Below, one piece after another: positions 1-8,069 of a stretch of DNA of 26,252 bases (positions are counted from its first letter, which is position 1; every line of letters begins with the position of its first letter). The position numbers were made by a program, and so were the translations under genes. The stretch is taken from assembly GCA_002509745.1 (NCBI GenBank), contig DAWK01000160.1:4405-30656 (forward strand). The letters are read 5' to 3'. The notes beneath the pieces were generated by a model. That model saw only the letters and a list, made by a program, of their open reading frames with translations, was not told the origin of the DNA and ran no database searches. Origin of the DNA: Methanobacteriaceae archaeon UBA349. GTDB taxonomy: Archaea > Methanobacteriota > Methanobacteria > Methanobacteriales > Methanobacteriaceae.

Positions 1-1055
1 GAGAATTATGTATTCAAGTAGCTGAAGAAGTAGGAAGAATTTCAGCACACATGGAAAGAGTTAAAGTACTACCAATTTATGGTGGACAGCCTATTGGAAG
101 GCAAATCAGAGCACTCAATAAAGGAGTGCATGTTGTTATTGGTACTCCAGGAAGAGTAATCGACCACATCCAGAGAGGTACTCTTAAATTAGATGGTGTG
201 GAAATGGTTGTTCTGGATGAAGCAGATGAAATGCTAGATATGGGATTCCGGGACGATATAGAAGAAATTCTAAGACACGTTCCTAAGAAAAGGCAGACCC
301 TATTATTCTCTGCTACCATGTCCAAGGACATTTTAAGACTCACTAAAAAATATCAGAAAAATCCAAAACTGATTAAAGTTGCTCATCACCAACTTACTGC
401 TCCTGAAATCGAGCAAATCTATTTTGAAGCAAAAGAAAAAATGAAGACAGAAGTACTGTCCCGTGTAATGGATGTTCACGATATTAAATTGGCCTTAGTA
501 TTCTGTAACACAAAACGCCGAGTAGATAGGTTAGTAAAAGACTTAAAAACTCGAGGATACTTCGTAGATGGTATTCACGGCGACATGAGACAGGGCCAAA
601 GAGATAAGGTCATGAACAAATACCGTAATGGTAAAATAGACATTCTGGTGGCCACTGATGTTGCAGCCAGAGGAATCGACGTGCCTGATGTGGAAGCAGT
701 ATTCAACTACGACGTACCTAACGACAATGAATATTATGTGCACCGGATTGGTCGAACTGGACGTGCTGGTAAAAAAGGACAGGCTTTTACCTTTGTAGCA
801 GGTAAAGAAATCTACAAATTAAGAGATATCCAAAGATTTACCAAAACTAAAATCCAACAACAACAAATTCCTTCACTAAAAGATGTTGACAAGCTTAAAA
901 CAGATATGATTCTGGAAAAAGTTAAAGCAACTATCGATAATGAAGATTTAAGTAAATGTGTTCACAACGTGGAGCGATTAATAGAAGTCGGTTATAACTC
1001 TGTAGATATATCAGCTGCCCTATTGAAGATTGCTAACGATAAAAACACTAATTAA
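1..1055 (+). CDS. DEAD-box ATP-dependent RNA helicase, 5'-truncated
   Basis: This is the C-terminal majority of a DEAD-box RNA helicase, an ATP-driven RNA-unwinding enzyme of RNA folding and decay. The frame is open to the window edge (codons begin at base 3), and the first residues, ELCIQVAEEVG, match the end of motif Ia (PTREL). The true start therefore lies upstream and the ATG at 51 is internal. Visible in order are the GTPGR motif, motif II VLDEADEML (around bases 210-235), motif III SAT (around 310), the VFCNTKRRVD segment of RecA domain 2, VATDVAARGID and motif VI HRIGRTGRAG (around 740-770). A short tail of about 90 residues follows, without an RGG-rich or DbpA-type RNA-binding domain. 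The Q motif and Walker A are off the window. A T-rich run follows the stop. Function in RNA remodelling is inferred from the family. Confidence 0.95.
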   Translation, partial: ELCIQVAEEVGRISAHMERVKVLPIYGGQPIGRQIRALNKGVHVVIGTPGRVIDHIQRGTLKLDGVEMVVLDEADEMLDMGFRDDIEEILRHVPKKRQTLLFSATMSKDILRLTKKYQKNPKLIKVAHHQLTAPEIEQIYFEAKEKMKTEVLSRVMDVHDIKLALVFCNTKRRVDRLVKDLKTRGYFVDGIHGDMRQGQRDKVMNKYRNGKIDILVATDVAARGIDVPDVEAVFNYDVPNDNEYYVHRIGRTGRAGKKGQAFTFVAGKEIYKLRDIQRFTKTKIQQQQIPSLKDVDKLKTDMILEKVKATIDNEDLSKCVHNVERLIEVGYNSVDISAALLKIANDKNTN

Positions 1056-1368
1056 GTAAATTTTTAATTATAAAAATTTATTTTTTAAATTTTTGTTTTA
1101 GATATTTTTTTAAATTCGATTTTATATTTTTCATTAACTATTTTCTTTTATAGAAATTTTCTTTTTAATTCATTCTTAATTATCTTTTCTAATTCCTTTG
1201 TTTGAATTAAAAATATTCTCGTTATTTATAATATAACCCCTTAAATCAATTTTTAATTATTTACACTTATTTTAATAAAATAGGTCAATTTAATTATTAA
1301 ACTCATGAAAAGCTTTTTATTGGATAAAATCCCTATTAAATAAAAGTAAAAGATTAAAAGAGATTTAA
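1056..1368. other. AT-rich intergenic region, no gene seen
   Basis: This gap of about 310 bases lies between the helicase and the metallophosphoesterase. The first 60 bases after the helicase stop contain several T runs (about 1078-1112), as expected for an archaeal T-tract terminator. No open frame with a ribosome site and no RNA-like GC-rich block was found. TATA-like AT runs near 1268-1282 and 1336-1344 could serve the downstream gene, but the background is too AT-rich to choose one. Confidence 0.5.
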
Positions 1369-2178
1369 ATGAAATTAAAGAACACTTTAGGATTATTAGG
1401 AATAATTGGATTTTTAATTGTGGCTTACATGTTCATTGAGCCCTACTGGATTGAAACCAAGGAATTGAACATTGAATCCAGTCAAATACCATCCCAGTTC
1501 GATGGCAAGAAAATCGTTTTTATCAGTGATATTCATCACGGGCCATTTTTTGATAAAAATAGAGTCAATGATCTTGTAAATCAAGTCAATAACTTAAATC
1601 CGGACCTTATTTTATTAGGAGGGGACTATGTTAGTGGTAACTCCACCTACATTGCTCCAGTATTCTCGTCTCTGGCCAAATTAAAAGCACCTTTAGGAGT
1701 TTATGCAGTTCTAGGGAATAGTGACCCACAGTACTGGACTTTAAACACCATACCTAAATCAAATATGACCTACATTGGTAACAAAGGAACATGGATAGAG
1801 TTAAATGGTGCCCAAATCAGATTAGGTGGAGTTGGGGATTATAACAATGGTGCTCAAATACAAAATGCCACTATAGGTCCAGTTACCGCGCAGGATTTTG
1901 TTATTTTATTATCACACAATCCGGATTATTTCCCCGAAGTAAATAAAAACAAAGTGGACCTAGTATTATCTGGCCATACCCATGGAGGACAAGTAACATT
2001 TTTTGGCCTTTTGGCTCCGGTTGTTTATTCAGATTATGGAAATAAATATCGTACCGGAATTATAAATGAAGATAACTCTACTATGATTGTGAGTAATGGA
2101 ATAGGAACCGTTTACGCACCTATCAGGTTCTTTGCCAGACCTCAGATATATGTAATAACCCTAAAAAGAACCACTTAA
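1369..2178 (+). CDS. Membrane-anchored calcineurin-like metallophosphoesterase (YkuE-like)
   Basis: This 269-residue protein has one N-terminal membrane segment (about residues 7-24), followed by a calcineurin-like phosphoesterase domain that probably faces the outside of the cell. Metal-ligand motifs are SDIHHG (Asp54, His56), GGDYV (Asp86), a histidine in LLSHNPDYF (His183) and SGHTHGG (His203, His205). The family layout resembles YkuE-type phosphoesterases, which act on lipid or nucleotide phosphates; the substrate here is unknown. One key motif is altered: the usual GNHD is GNSD (residues 116-119). The metal-binding Asn is kept but the His that normally assists catalysis is Ser118. The start is the first ATG of the frame, after a weak AGAGAT ribosome site. 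It stands alone, with a gap of more than 100 bases on both sides. Confidence 0.88.
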   Translation: MKLKNTLGLLGIIGFLIVAYMFIEPYWIETKELNIESSQIPSQFDGKKIVFISDIHHGPFFDKNRVNDLVNQVNNLNPDLILLGGDYVSGNSTYIAPVFSSLAKLKAPLGVYAVLGNSDPQYWTLNTIPKSNMTYIGNKGTWIELNGAQIRLGGVGDYNNGAQIQNATIGPVTAQDFVILLSHNPDYFPEVNKNKVDLVLSGHTHGGQVTFFGLLAPVVYSDYGNKYRTGIINEDNSTMIVSNGIGTVYAPIRFFARPQIYVITLKRTT

Positions 2179-2298
2179 TTTTTTATTTTATAGTTATGAT
2201 TTTTTATTTATTTTATTATTGAGAATCAAAAAGAATTAGAATAGATATATGACATTAAATAAAATCAAACAGGATGAAAATAATTATAAATCAAACAA

Positions 2299-2960
2299 TT
2301 AGTCAATCTGCAAATCTTTTTTGAAATTCTCAAATCCTATTTTTTCTATATAATACCCCAGCCGTCTTTTGGTGTCTACTTTCCCATAATAATTAAAAAT
2401 TTTATCAATTAATTCAATAGCATCCTCATGACAAAGGTTTTTTGCAATTTTTTCCCCAATCATAGGTTTTCTTCCACTATTACCCCCAACCATAACATTC
2501 CAACCATTTTTGTGCCAATTAGACCAATATCCCTGACAGCAGACATAGCACAGGAGTTTGGACATCCACTTACTCCAATTTTAGCCTTATTAGGCAAAGA
2601 ACTTCCCATAAATTTATCATCAATGGCCATTCCCATCTTAATAGTATCCTGTTCCCCTTTTTTACAATGAATTATTCCTGGACAGAATTTAGAAGATCTC
2701 ACCACTTTGCCAATGAATCCACCAGGTTTCATACCTAATTCTTTCCAAATATCATCAAGATTATCTTTGGGCAGACCAATAACAGCAACTCTTTGTTCAG
2801 GAGTAATTTTAAATGTTTTAGCATTATATTTCTCTGCTATATCTACCATTTTTTTCAAATCTTCCACTGAAATGATACCACCAGGAAGATAAGGAATTAT
2901 TGCATAAGTTTTCATGTCTCTTTGTAGTGCAGCACCTTTTTCAGGAATATTTTCTAACAT
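2299..2960 (-). pseudogene. Siroheme sulfite/nitrite reductase-like protein (Dsr-LP type), frameshifted
   Basis: Two overlapping frames together encode one protein of about 220 residues of the small methanogen Dsr-LP type (dissimilatory sulfite reductase-like, siroheme plus Fe4S4). The first frame runs from the ATG at 2960 and carries CPGIIHC (Cys93, Cys99) and GCPNSC (Cys133, Cys137), the C-X5-C and C-X3-C ligands of the coupled siroheme-[4Fe-4S] centre. Homology breaks after DIGLIGTK and resumes in the other frame at NGWNVMVGG, running to the stop at 2299. The break falls on a run of five T (2507-2511; five A in the sense strand); one extra A would restore the frame. It may be a real mutation, a sequencing error in a homopolymer, or recoding. 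If the break is real, the protein loses its C-terminal third. The biological role of Dsr-LP proteins is unsettled. No clear ribosome site precedes the ATG. Confidence 0.82.
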
Positions 2961-3174
2961 AATATTGCTTTATATAATTTAATTATACATTTATTATTGA
3001 ATAATAATTTAATAGATTAAGATTAATAAACCTGATTTAAGCACTTAATTAATAAATAATTTGATTAAAAACTTTTTAATATCATCATGAATAATTTCAA
3101 ATAATAATTTAAGCATTCCATATTCACTGGAATCATAATGAATCATAATATTATTATAGATACTAATATCTGGT

Positions 3175-3182
3175 TTAAATAA
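3175..3182 (+). promoter_or_regulatory. Possible TATA box of the small acidic protein gene
   Basis: The run TTTAAATA lies 56 bases before the downstream of the two candidate start codons. Archaeal transcription starts about 25 bases after the box, which would put the RNA start near 3205, just before the gene. A 6-bp inverted repeat (ATTCCA at 3115-3120, TGGAAT at 3128-3133) lies about 40 bases upstream. The AT-rich background makes this tentative. Confidence 0.3.
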
Positions 3183-3237
3183 CAAATATTATATTAATTC
3201 AGGAGTATTAAATCAAATGTTTATTCAGGGGATTAAA

Positions 3238-3657
3238 ATGATAAAAAAAGCAGAACTGGTGGAACAGATAGAAAAAACAGACCTTGAAATTGCTAATAGT
3301 TCTAAAGATACTTGGGAAAAGAATATTTATTTAGATGATGAAAAAGTCCTAATTGTTGGATATGAAAAAGAAGAAAACTTTGAAAAGGAAGATCCTGAAG
3401 AAGAAACTGTTACTACCTATATCTGGTATTGGGAGTTAAGAAATTCTGAAAACTGGGAACTGCTATTTGAAAATCGCAACCAAAAGTTTAGCTTTTGCGA
3501 ATCAGAGCATGGAACATTCAGTGATGATGACAAAATAGAAGATGTAGTGGGAGATATTGATGAAGGAGAAATATGCACCTGGAGTGAACAGGACCATATC
3601 GAAGACATTTCCGATGAAATTGCGGATGTAACCATGGAATGGTTAAAAAAACTTTAA
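3238..3657 (+). CDS. Small acidic protein of unknown function
   Basis: The family is not recognised. The protein has 139 residues from the ATG at 3238, or 146 from an in-frame ATG at 3217. The first ATG has a clean AGGAG site 11 bases upstream. The second is preceded by AGGGGAT at good spacing and fits better with a transcript starting near 3205. The protein is very rich in Asp and Glu, with clusters such as DDDKIEDVVGDIDEGE, and has no signal peptide, membrane segment or cysteine cluster, so it should be soluble and cytoplasmic. Tryptophan-rich segments (YIWYWELRNSENW) suggest a folded beta core rather than pure low complexity. It is a single gene, convergent with the CDGSH gene. The start and function are both uncertain. 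Confidence 0.7.
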   Translation: MIKKAELVEQIEKTDLEIANSSKDTWEKNIYLDDEKVLIVGYEKEENFEKEDPEEETVTTYIWYWELRNSENWELLFENRNQKFSFCESEHGTFSDDDKIEDVVGDIDEGEICTWSEQDHIEDISDEIADVTMEWLKKL

Positions 3658-3722
3658 TTAATCCTGCTTTAAAAAAGTCTTAAAAGATATAAAATAAGAA
3701 AAAATTGAATAAAAATAAAAAA

Positions 3723-4454
3723 TTATTCCTCTTTTTTCTCATCAAGGCCCCATTTTTTTCTAAATTTCAATTTCTGCTTGGCATTCATCCAGTGGCTACC
3801 ATCACAATAAGGTTTGTTTTCTGATTTACCGCAGCGACACAGAGTTACCCTATTCCGGATTTCATATTCTGTTCCATCAGCAGATTCAATGGTAACTCCA
3901 CCCCTGACCCATATTGGTCCTTCACAGCTCTTTTGAGGGTCATGTATAAGTACAATAGAAGGTTCATATTCTTTTTCAAAAGCTTGACCTGTTTTTTTGT
4001 CCCACAACACCAGTCTCCCAGAAGGACAGACCATAGCCTCTTCAATGGCTATTTGACGAGCTTCTGGATCATTTGATTTTTTTATATTCTCTCTTATGCC
4101 CCCTGCCCTTAGACAAAACCGGGAATGGTCGCAAAATTCATATAAATCAGTTAATTTGAGCTCAGGGCCTTCAAATATATCTGCTTTTTCCATATAAGTT
4201 TTTTTACGGGCATTTTCGGTTCCATCGAAACCAGCTGCAGTATGAGTTCCATCACAATATGGCTTTTTTTTAGACTCGCCACAACGGCATAAAGTATAAG
4301 TTTCTTGTGGGGGAAATTGACGAATATCCTGTAATTCCCTGGTGTGTCCTGCCTCATCAGTAATTAATTTCTGTTCATAAAGGGGAACCCCACCAGTAAC
4401 AATATATGGGCCATTTTTAGTTATTTTAATTTTCATTTTATCTTTTTCAGCCAT
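3723..4454 (-). CDS. Double CDGSH iron-sulfur protein with a middle Cys-rich (Fer4_19-like) domain
   Basis: This 243-residue soluble iron-sulfur protein has two CDGSH-type [2Fe-2S] motifs, each with three Cys and one His. The first has ligands Cys56, Cys58, Cys67 and His71 (CRCGESKKKPYCDGTH); the second has Cys206, Cys208, Cys217 and His221 (CRCGKSENKPYCDGSH). Between them lies a segment with Cys108, Cys114 and Cys143 (FCDHSRFC ... VCPSGRL), which resembles the divergent mono-cluster ferredoxin domain found fused to CDGSH in prokaryotes. Such proteins are thought to move electrons or clusters, but no partner is known here. The start is the ATG at 4454 after AAGGATT. It lies 90 bases downstream of the MFS gene on the same strand, so co-transcription is possible but not shown. 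Confidence 0.9.
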   Translation of the reverse strand: MAEKDKMKIKITKNGPYIVTGGVPLYEQKLITDEAGHTRELQDIRQFPPQETYTLCRCGESKKKPYCDGTHTAAGFDGTENARKKTYMEKADIFEGPELKLTDLYEFCDHSRFCLRAGGIRENIKKSNDPEARQIAIEEAMVCPSGRLVLWDKKTGQAFEKEYEPSIVLIHDPQKSCEGPIWVRGGVTIESADGTEYEIRNRVTLCRCGKSENKPYCDGSHWMNAKQKLKFRKKWGLDEKKEE

Positions 4455-4544
4455 ATGAATCCTTTATTAATTATATTTCATTTATTATTTTTAATTAATT
4501 GTTTGTAAAATAAAAAAATAAAAAAATTTTTTAAAAAATAATTT

Positions 4545-5930
4545 TTATTTTCCTTTAACAACATTATTACTGTTTCTTTTAGCCTTTGCTGCAAAAATAC
4601 CTATGAAACACATTATAGTGAAAATTGTGAAACAGATAGGTATGCTTTTTAATAGAATAGCATATGATTCTGGTGAAATAACAACCCTACCCATTACAAA
4701 AGCAAAAACTAGAGTTACAATCCCAACACTGAATGTCTGACCTATTAAACGCATGGAACTAACCGTAGCAGATGCTATTCCATAGTATTTTCTCTCTACC
4801 GAGCCCATAATAGCATTGGTATTAGGTGAAGAAAACAATCCAAAACCAAGACCCAGAATCATTAAAGCCACAATAATTAGCTCCAAACTAGTATTTTGAT
4901 TGATTAATGAAAGAATAAAAAGTCCCACTGTGGTAATGGCCATTCCCATAGTAGCTAAAAGTTGTGGATCTTTTTTATCAGAAAGACGACCAGCCATAGG
5001 TGCTACAATAGCCATTATTATGGGTTGGGCCACCAGAATCAGTCCTGTAGTCTGGGCATCAAATGCTTTAATGTATTGTAAGTAGTAGCTCAAAAGAAGA
5101 GACACTGCAAAGGTTGAACTGTAATTTATTAATGCAGCCAAGCTGGAAAATGCAAAAGTATAATTTTTAAAGAGTTTCATATTGAATACCGGGCTAGAAT
5201 GACTTAATTCCCACTTTACAAATGTTAATAATAATAAAACTCCTATTAAAAGCATCCAGATTCCGGATGTATCTGGAAGAAGTGAAAATCCATACATCAA
5301 CAAAAATAGTGCAACAGAATAAAATGCGGAGCCAATAAAATCGAATTTCTCGCCCTTAGCATCAGCCCACTCGTCTTTGAGTTTACCCAGTACAATGGCC
5401 AGAGTTAAAATACCAATAGGTACTGTGAACCAGAATATGCTAGGCCATCCTAAATAATAGGTAAATAATCCGCCCAATACTGGACCTAATGACAGTCCAA
5501 TATAAACTACAGCTATATTTATCCCAATTACTTTTCCTCTGTCTTGAGGAGGATAAACCCGAGTTAAAAGGGCCAGACCTGTTACAAACATCATGGCAGA
5601 TCCAATTCCCTGGAAAACCCTGAAAATGATTAAATCCATGGCATTAGGTGCCAATGCAGATAAAATCGAGAAAACAGTGAAAATAAGCATTCCATAGGTA
5701 AATATTTTTTTCATACCATATATTTCAGATATTCTACCAAATGGAACGGCAAATATAGCTGCTGCCAGAAGATATGAAGCAGGTATCCAGTTTTGAACTA
5801 TAGCATCAATTTTAAACTGTGCTGCTATAGCAGGAAGAGCAACATTCACTGATGCACCCATAAATGGAGTTAAAAAAGATGAAAGGGCAGCTATAATGAG
5901 CACATAATGTTTCACTGATATTTTCTGCAT
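4545..5930 (-). CDS. MFS multidrug-type exporter, DHA2 (EmrB/QacA) family
   Basis: This 461-residue integral membrane protein is hydrophobic from end to end, with about 14 predicted membrane segments. It belongs to the proton-driven drug:H+ antiporter-2 branch of the major facilitator superfamily. Family marks include the N-terminal helix with LTPFMGASVNVALPAIA, the motif near WIPASYLL, PFGRISEIYG in the loop after helix 2, RVFQGIGSAMMF in helix 4 and GPVLGGLFTYYLGW in helix 5 (the antiporter motif C region). The length is close to the family norm. The ATG at 5930 follows a good GGAG site. The transported substrate cannot be read from sequence. A TATA-like run ATATATATT lies about 35-45 bases upstream. 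The gene probably heads its own transcript. Confidence 0.93.
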   Translation of the reverse strand: MQKISVKHYVLIIAALSSFLTPFMGASVNVALPAIAAQFKIDAIVQNWIPASYLLAAAIFAVPFGRISEIYGMKKIFTYGMLIFTVFSILSALAPNAMDLIIFRVFQGIGSAMMFVTGLALLTRVYPPQDRGKVIGINIAVVYIGLSLGPVLGGLFTYYLGWPSIFWFTVPIGILTLAIVLGKLKDEWADAKGEKFDFIGSAFYSVALFLLMYGFSLLPDTSGIWMLLIGVLLLLTFVKWELSHSSPVFNMKLFKNYTFAFSSLAALINYSSTFAVSLLLSYYLQYIKAFDAQTTGLILVAQPIIMAIVAPMAGRLSDKKDPQLLATMGMAITTVGLFILSLINQNTSLELIIVALMILGLGFGLFSSPNTNAIMGSVERKYYGIASATVSSMRLIGQTFSVGIVTLVFAFVMGRVVISPESYAILLKSIPICFTIFTIMCFIGIFAAKAKRNSNNVVKGK

Positions 5931-6169
5931 GTTTTATCTCCAATGATTAAAATATGCCTATTAATAATATATATTTTCTTATAAAACAAGATTTTTTTTA
6001 ATTGATAATAAACCCTAAAAAATATTTTTCTTTAAATTATTGAATATATTTACATTCCTTTATTTTAGCCAAAATACTTGGTCACATGGAATAAAATAAA
6101 GTTAAAATATATGATATTATAATTAAAATTACTCAAATAGACTGATTAAATTAAGTTTGAGTTGATGCT
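5931..6169. other. AT-rich intergenic region upstream of the MFS gene
   Basis: About 240 bases separate the MFS start from the zinc-ribbon remnant. A TATA-like run at about 5965-5973, read on the minus strand, could drive the MFS gene. No gene or RNA structure was recognised. The whole gap to the glt operon, about 636 bases, holds only the remnant listed next, a short direct repeat and a terminator-like hairpin. Confidence 0.4.
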
Positions 6170-6310
6170 ATGAAAGAAGGTGAAAACTGCGGGAAAAAAT
6201 TTAATAAAGAAGATTTTTATAAATTAAAATTTAAATAAGAATTTATAGGGCATTTTACAGACGAAATATGGCATTTTAATGAATTAACCATTTGCCCAGA
6301 ATGTTTTTAA
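6170..6310 (+). pseudogene. Remnant of a small zinc-ribbon-like protein with an in-frame stop
   Basis: A frame from the ATG at 6170 reads MKEGENCGKKFNKEDFYKL, continues to a TAA at 6236-6238, then goes on in the same frame as EFIGHFTDEIWHFNELT and ICPECF up to a second TAA at 6308-6310. The paired ends (ENCGKKF near the N-terminus, CPEC at the C-terminus) look like the two knuckles of a zinc ribbon, the first having lost one cysteine. Small MKCENCGK-type proteins are common in methanogens. The internal stop and the lost cysteine suggest decay. No good ribosome site is present. It is too short to be certain it was ever a gene. Confidence 0.4.
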
Positions 6311-6468
6311 TCCAGCAAAGAAAAATGTTATTCCTGATAAAACTTAAGATTATTCTAATGAATCAACTAATATAATAAATAAAGCTAAAACTTCTAAAAA
6401 ACATCACAAATAATTATTCAACTAATTTAATTAATTTAATATCATTTAAAATTCTAATTAAAATAATG

Positions 6469-6544
6469 AAAAAAGAGAATATAAAATTTATTAACTACTA
6501 TTAATTTTAATTCTATAATCTGTTAAAAAAGAGAATATAAAATT
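6469..6544. repeat. Pair of 20-bp direct repeats
   Basis: An identical 20-bp sequence, six A followed by gagaatataaaatt, occurs at 6469-6488 and again at 6525-6544, 56 bases apart. The second copy overlaps the hairpin just after the glt operon. Read on the minus strand each copy ends in a run of six T, so each could act as a termination tract. No mobile element is associated with them. Confidence 0.6.
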
Positions 6545-6568
6545 CCTCTTAAAATATTAAAAGGAATT
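6541..6568 (-). terminator. Probable terminator hairpin of the glutamate synthase operon
   Basis: This inverted repeat has 12-base arms (6541-6552 and 6557-6568, one mismatch) and a 4-base loop. It overlaps the last base pairs of the gltB synthase-domain stop codon. On the minus strand it is followed by a T-rich stretch ending in six T (6525-6530). Position right at the end of a five-gene operon supports termination. Confidence 0.5.
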
Positions 6569-8069
6569 ATTTTTTAATGAAAGGGGCTTCCAATCCGGCC
6601 ATTTTCACACCAGTTAGGACTGATGACTCGATAGTTAATGCACGAAGATCGTCCTTTTCCAGTTTGCTCACATCAGTATTTCCTGCCTGCTGGGTAAGCA
6701 TGCAAGCTTCTTCAGTCATGGCTTCTATGTAGCGGGCCACCTTTTTACCACCTTCCACATAGTCCAGTCTCCTTCTAAATTGAGGATTCTGTGTAGCAAT
6801 ACCTTTCCTACAGGTTCCAGTGTAACACTTTTGACAAACACGGCAGCCTATGGAAACAAGCGCCGAAGTTGCGATGTATGCTGCATCTGCACCTAAAGCA
6901 ATGGCCTTGGCCACATCTGCACCATTTCTGATACCTCCTGCAGCTACAAGACTTACTTTTTCCCTCAGGTTGATATGTTTTAATGCTTCATCTGCTTCCA
7001 CAATTCCTGCAATAGTTGGAACACCAGAGTGTTCAGTTACTATATCCGGACCAGCACCAGTTCCTCCCTGCATACCATCCACTACAATTATGTCTGCTCC
7101 AGCTTTAGCAGCGATTTTTACATCGTCACTAACTCTTCCAGAGGTGAATTTAACCATGATTGGAACTTTCCAGTCGCTGATTTCTCTTAACTGAGAAATC
7201 TTCATGCTCAAATCTTCTGGACCTACAATATCCATGTGTCGGGCCGGGCTTAGAGCATCACTTCCTTCAGGAATCATTCGTATTTTAGATACCTCTGCGG
7301 TAACTTTTTCACCTAAAAGGTGTCCTCCCATACCTGATTTTGCTCCCTGACCAATTTTAATCTCAATGGCCTCTGAATTGTTCAGGTATTCTGCAGATAC
7401 ACCAAATCGACCAGATGCATATTGGGCAATTAATTTAGAAGCATATTTACGTTCTTCTGGAAGCATTCCACCTTCACCAGTGTTGGTAGCTGTTCCAGCA
7501 AGAGTAGCTCCCATAGCCAGAGCAATTTTGGCTTCTTTACTTAGTGCACCAAATGACATGGCGGCAATCATAATAGGTGTGTCCAGTACCAGTGGGTTTT
7601 CAGCGTAACGACTTCCTAAAACCACTTTGGTGTTGCATGGTTCCCGATACTTATCAATAGGCGGCCTGGAAACCTGGGCCGGTACAATTACCAGATCATC
7701 AAATGTAGGTATGATACGGGTTGCACCACATCCCCTAACTTTGTAGGATCCTTCGTTAGATTTTCTCTGTATTTCCAATAGATCTGAGAATGACCAAACA
7801 TTACGAGTATCTTCTGGCACTGCATTTACTTCAATTGCATCGTTAGGACACATTTCTTCACATATACGGCATCCCACACAGTTTTCATGGTGAAGTGGGT
7901 AAGGTTGATCCCCAACTATTTCATAAACATCATGAGGACAGTTGTTATAACAGGAGTAACAGTTTTTACATTGACTTTCGTCCCGGTTGTCACATAAGTA
8001 CCAGCAGCATCCAGGCCTGTCAAAATTTCTCATACAGAGCTCTTTACTTCTTTCTACTTTGAAAGGCAT
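6567..8069 (-). CDS. gltB: Glutamate synthase, FMN-binding synthase domain with N-terminal ferredoxin domain (archaeal type)
   Basis: This 500-residue protein is the catalytic core that converts 2-oxoglutarate plus ammonia, delivered from glutamine, to glutamate. Residues 34-75 hold two CxxCxxCxxxCP ferredoxin motifs (CKNCYSCYNNCP, CVGCRICEEMCP), preceded by extra cysteines (12, 21, 22, 26). From about residue 130 the FMN TIM barrel follows, with PIMIAAMSFGALS, NTGEGG, KIGQGAKSGMGGHL and VDGMQGGTGAGP. The C-X5-C-X4-C set for the 3Fe-4S cluster lies at Cys409, Cys415 and Cys420. Bacterial GltB carries glutaminase, FMN and GXGXG parts on one chain of about 1,500 residues; here they are separate genes. 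The ATG overlaps the previous gene's stop as TAATG, so translation is coupled. Electrons probably enter through the ferredoxin domain and the F420-type subunit upstream; that is inference. Confidence 0.95.
   Translation of the reverse strand: MPFKVERSKELCMRNFDRPGCCWYLCDNRDESQCKNCYSCYNNCPHDVYEIVGDQPYPLHHENCVGCRICEEMCPNDAIEVNAVPEDTRNVWSFSDLLEIQRKSNEGSYKVRGCGATRIIPTFDDLVIVPAQVSRPPIDKYREPCNTKVVLGSRYAENPLVLDTPIMIAAMSFGALSKEAKIALAMGATLAGTATNTGEGGMLPEERKYASKLIAQYASGRFGVSAEYLNNSEAIEIKIGQGAKSGMGGHLLGEKVTAEVSKIRMIPEGSDALSPARHMDIVGPEDLSMKISQLREISDWKVPIMVKFTSGRVSDDVKIAAKAGADIIVVDGMQGGTGAGPDIVTEHSGVPTIAGIVEADEALKHINLREKVSLVAAGGIRNGADVAKAIALGADAAYIATSALVSIGCRVCQKCYTGTCRKGIATQNPQFRRRLDYVEGGKKVARYIEAMTEEACMLTQQAGNTDVSKLEKDDLRALTIESSVLTGVKMAGLEAPFIKK

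Noticed and set aside
2428..2670. An 80-codon plus-strand frame across the Dsr-LP frameshift.
   Set aside because: It is the antisense shadow of a gene with clear siroheme-cluster motifs and has no ribosome site.
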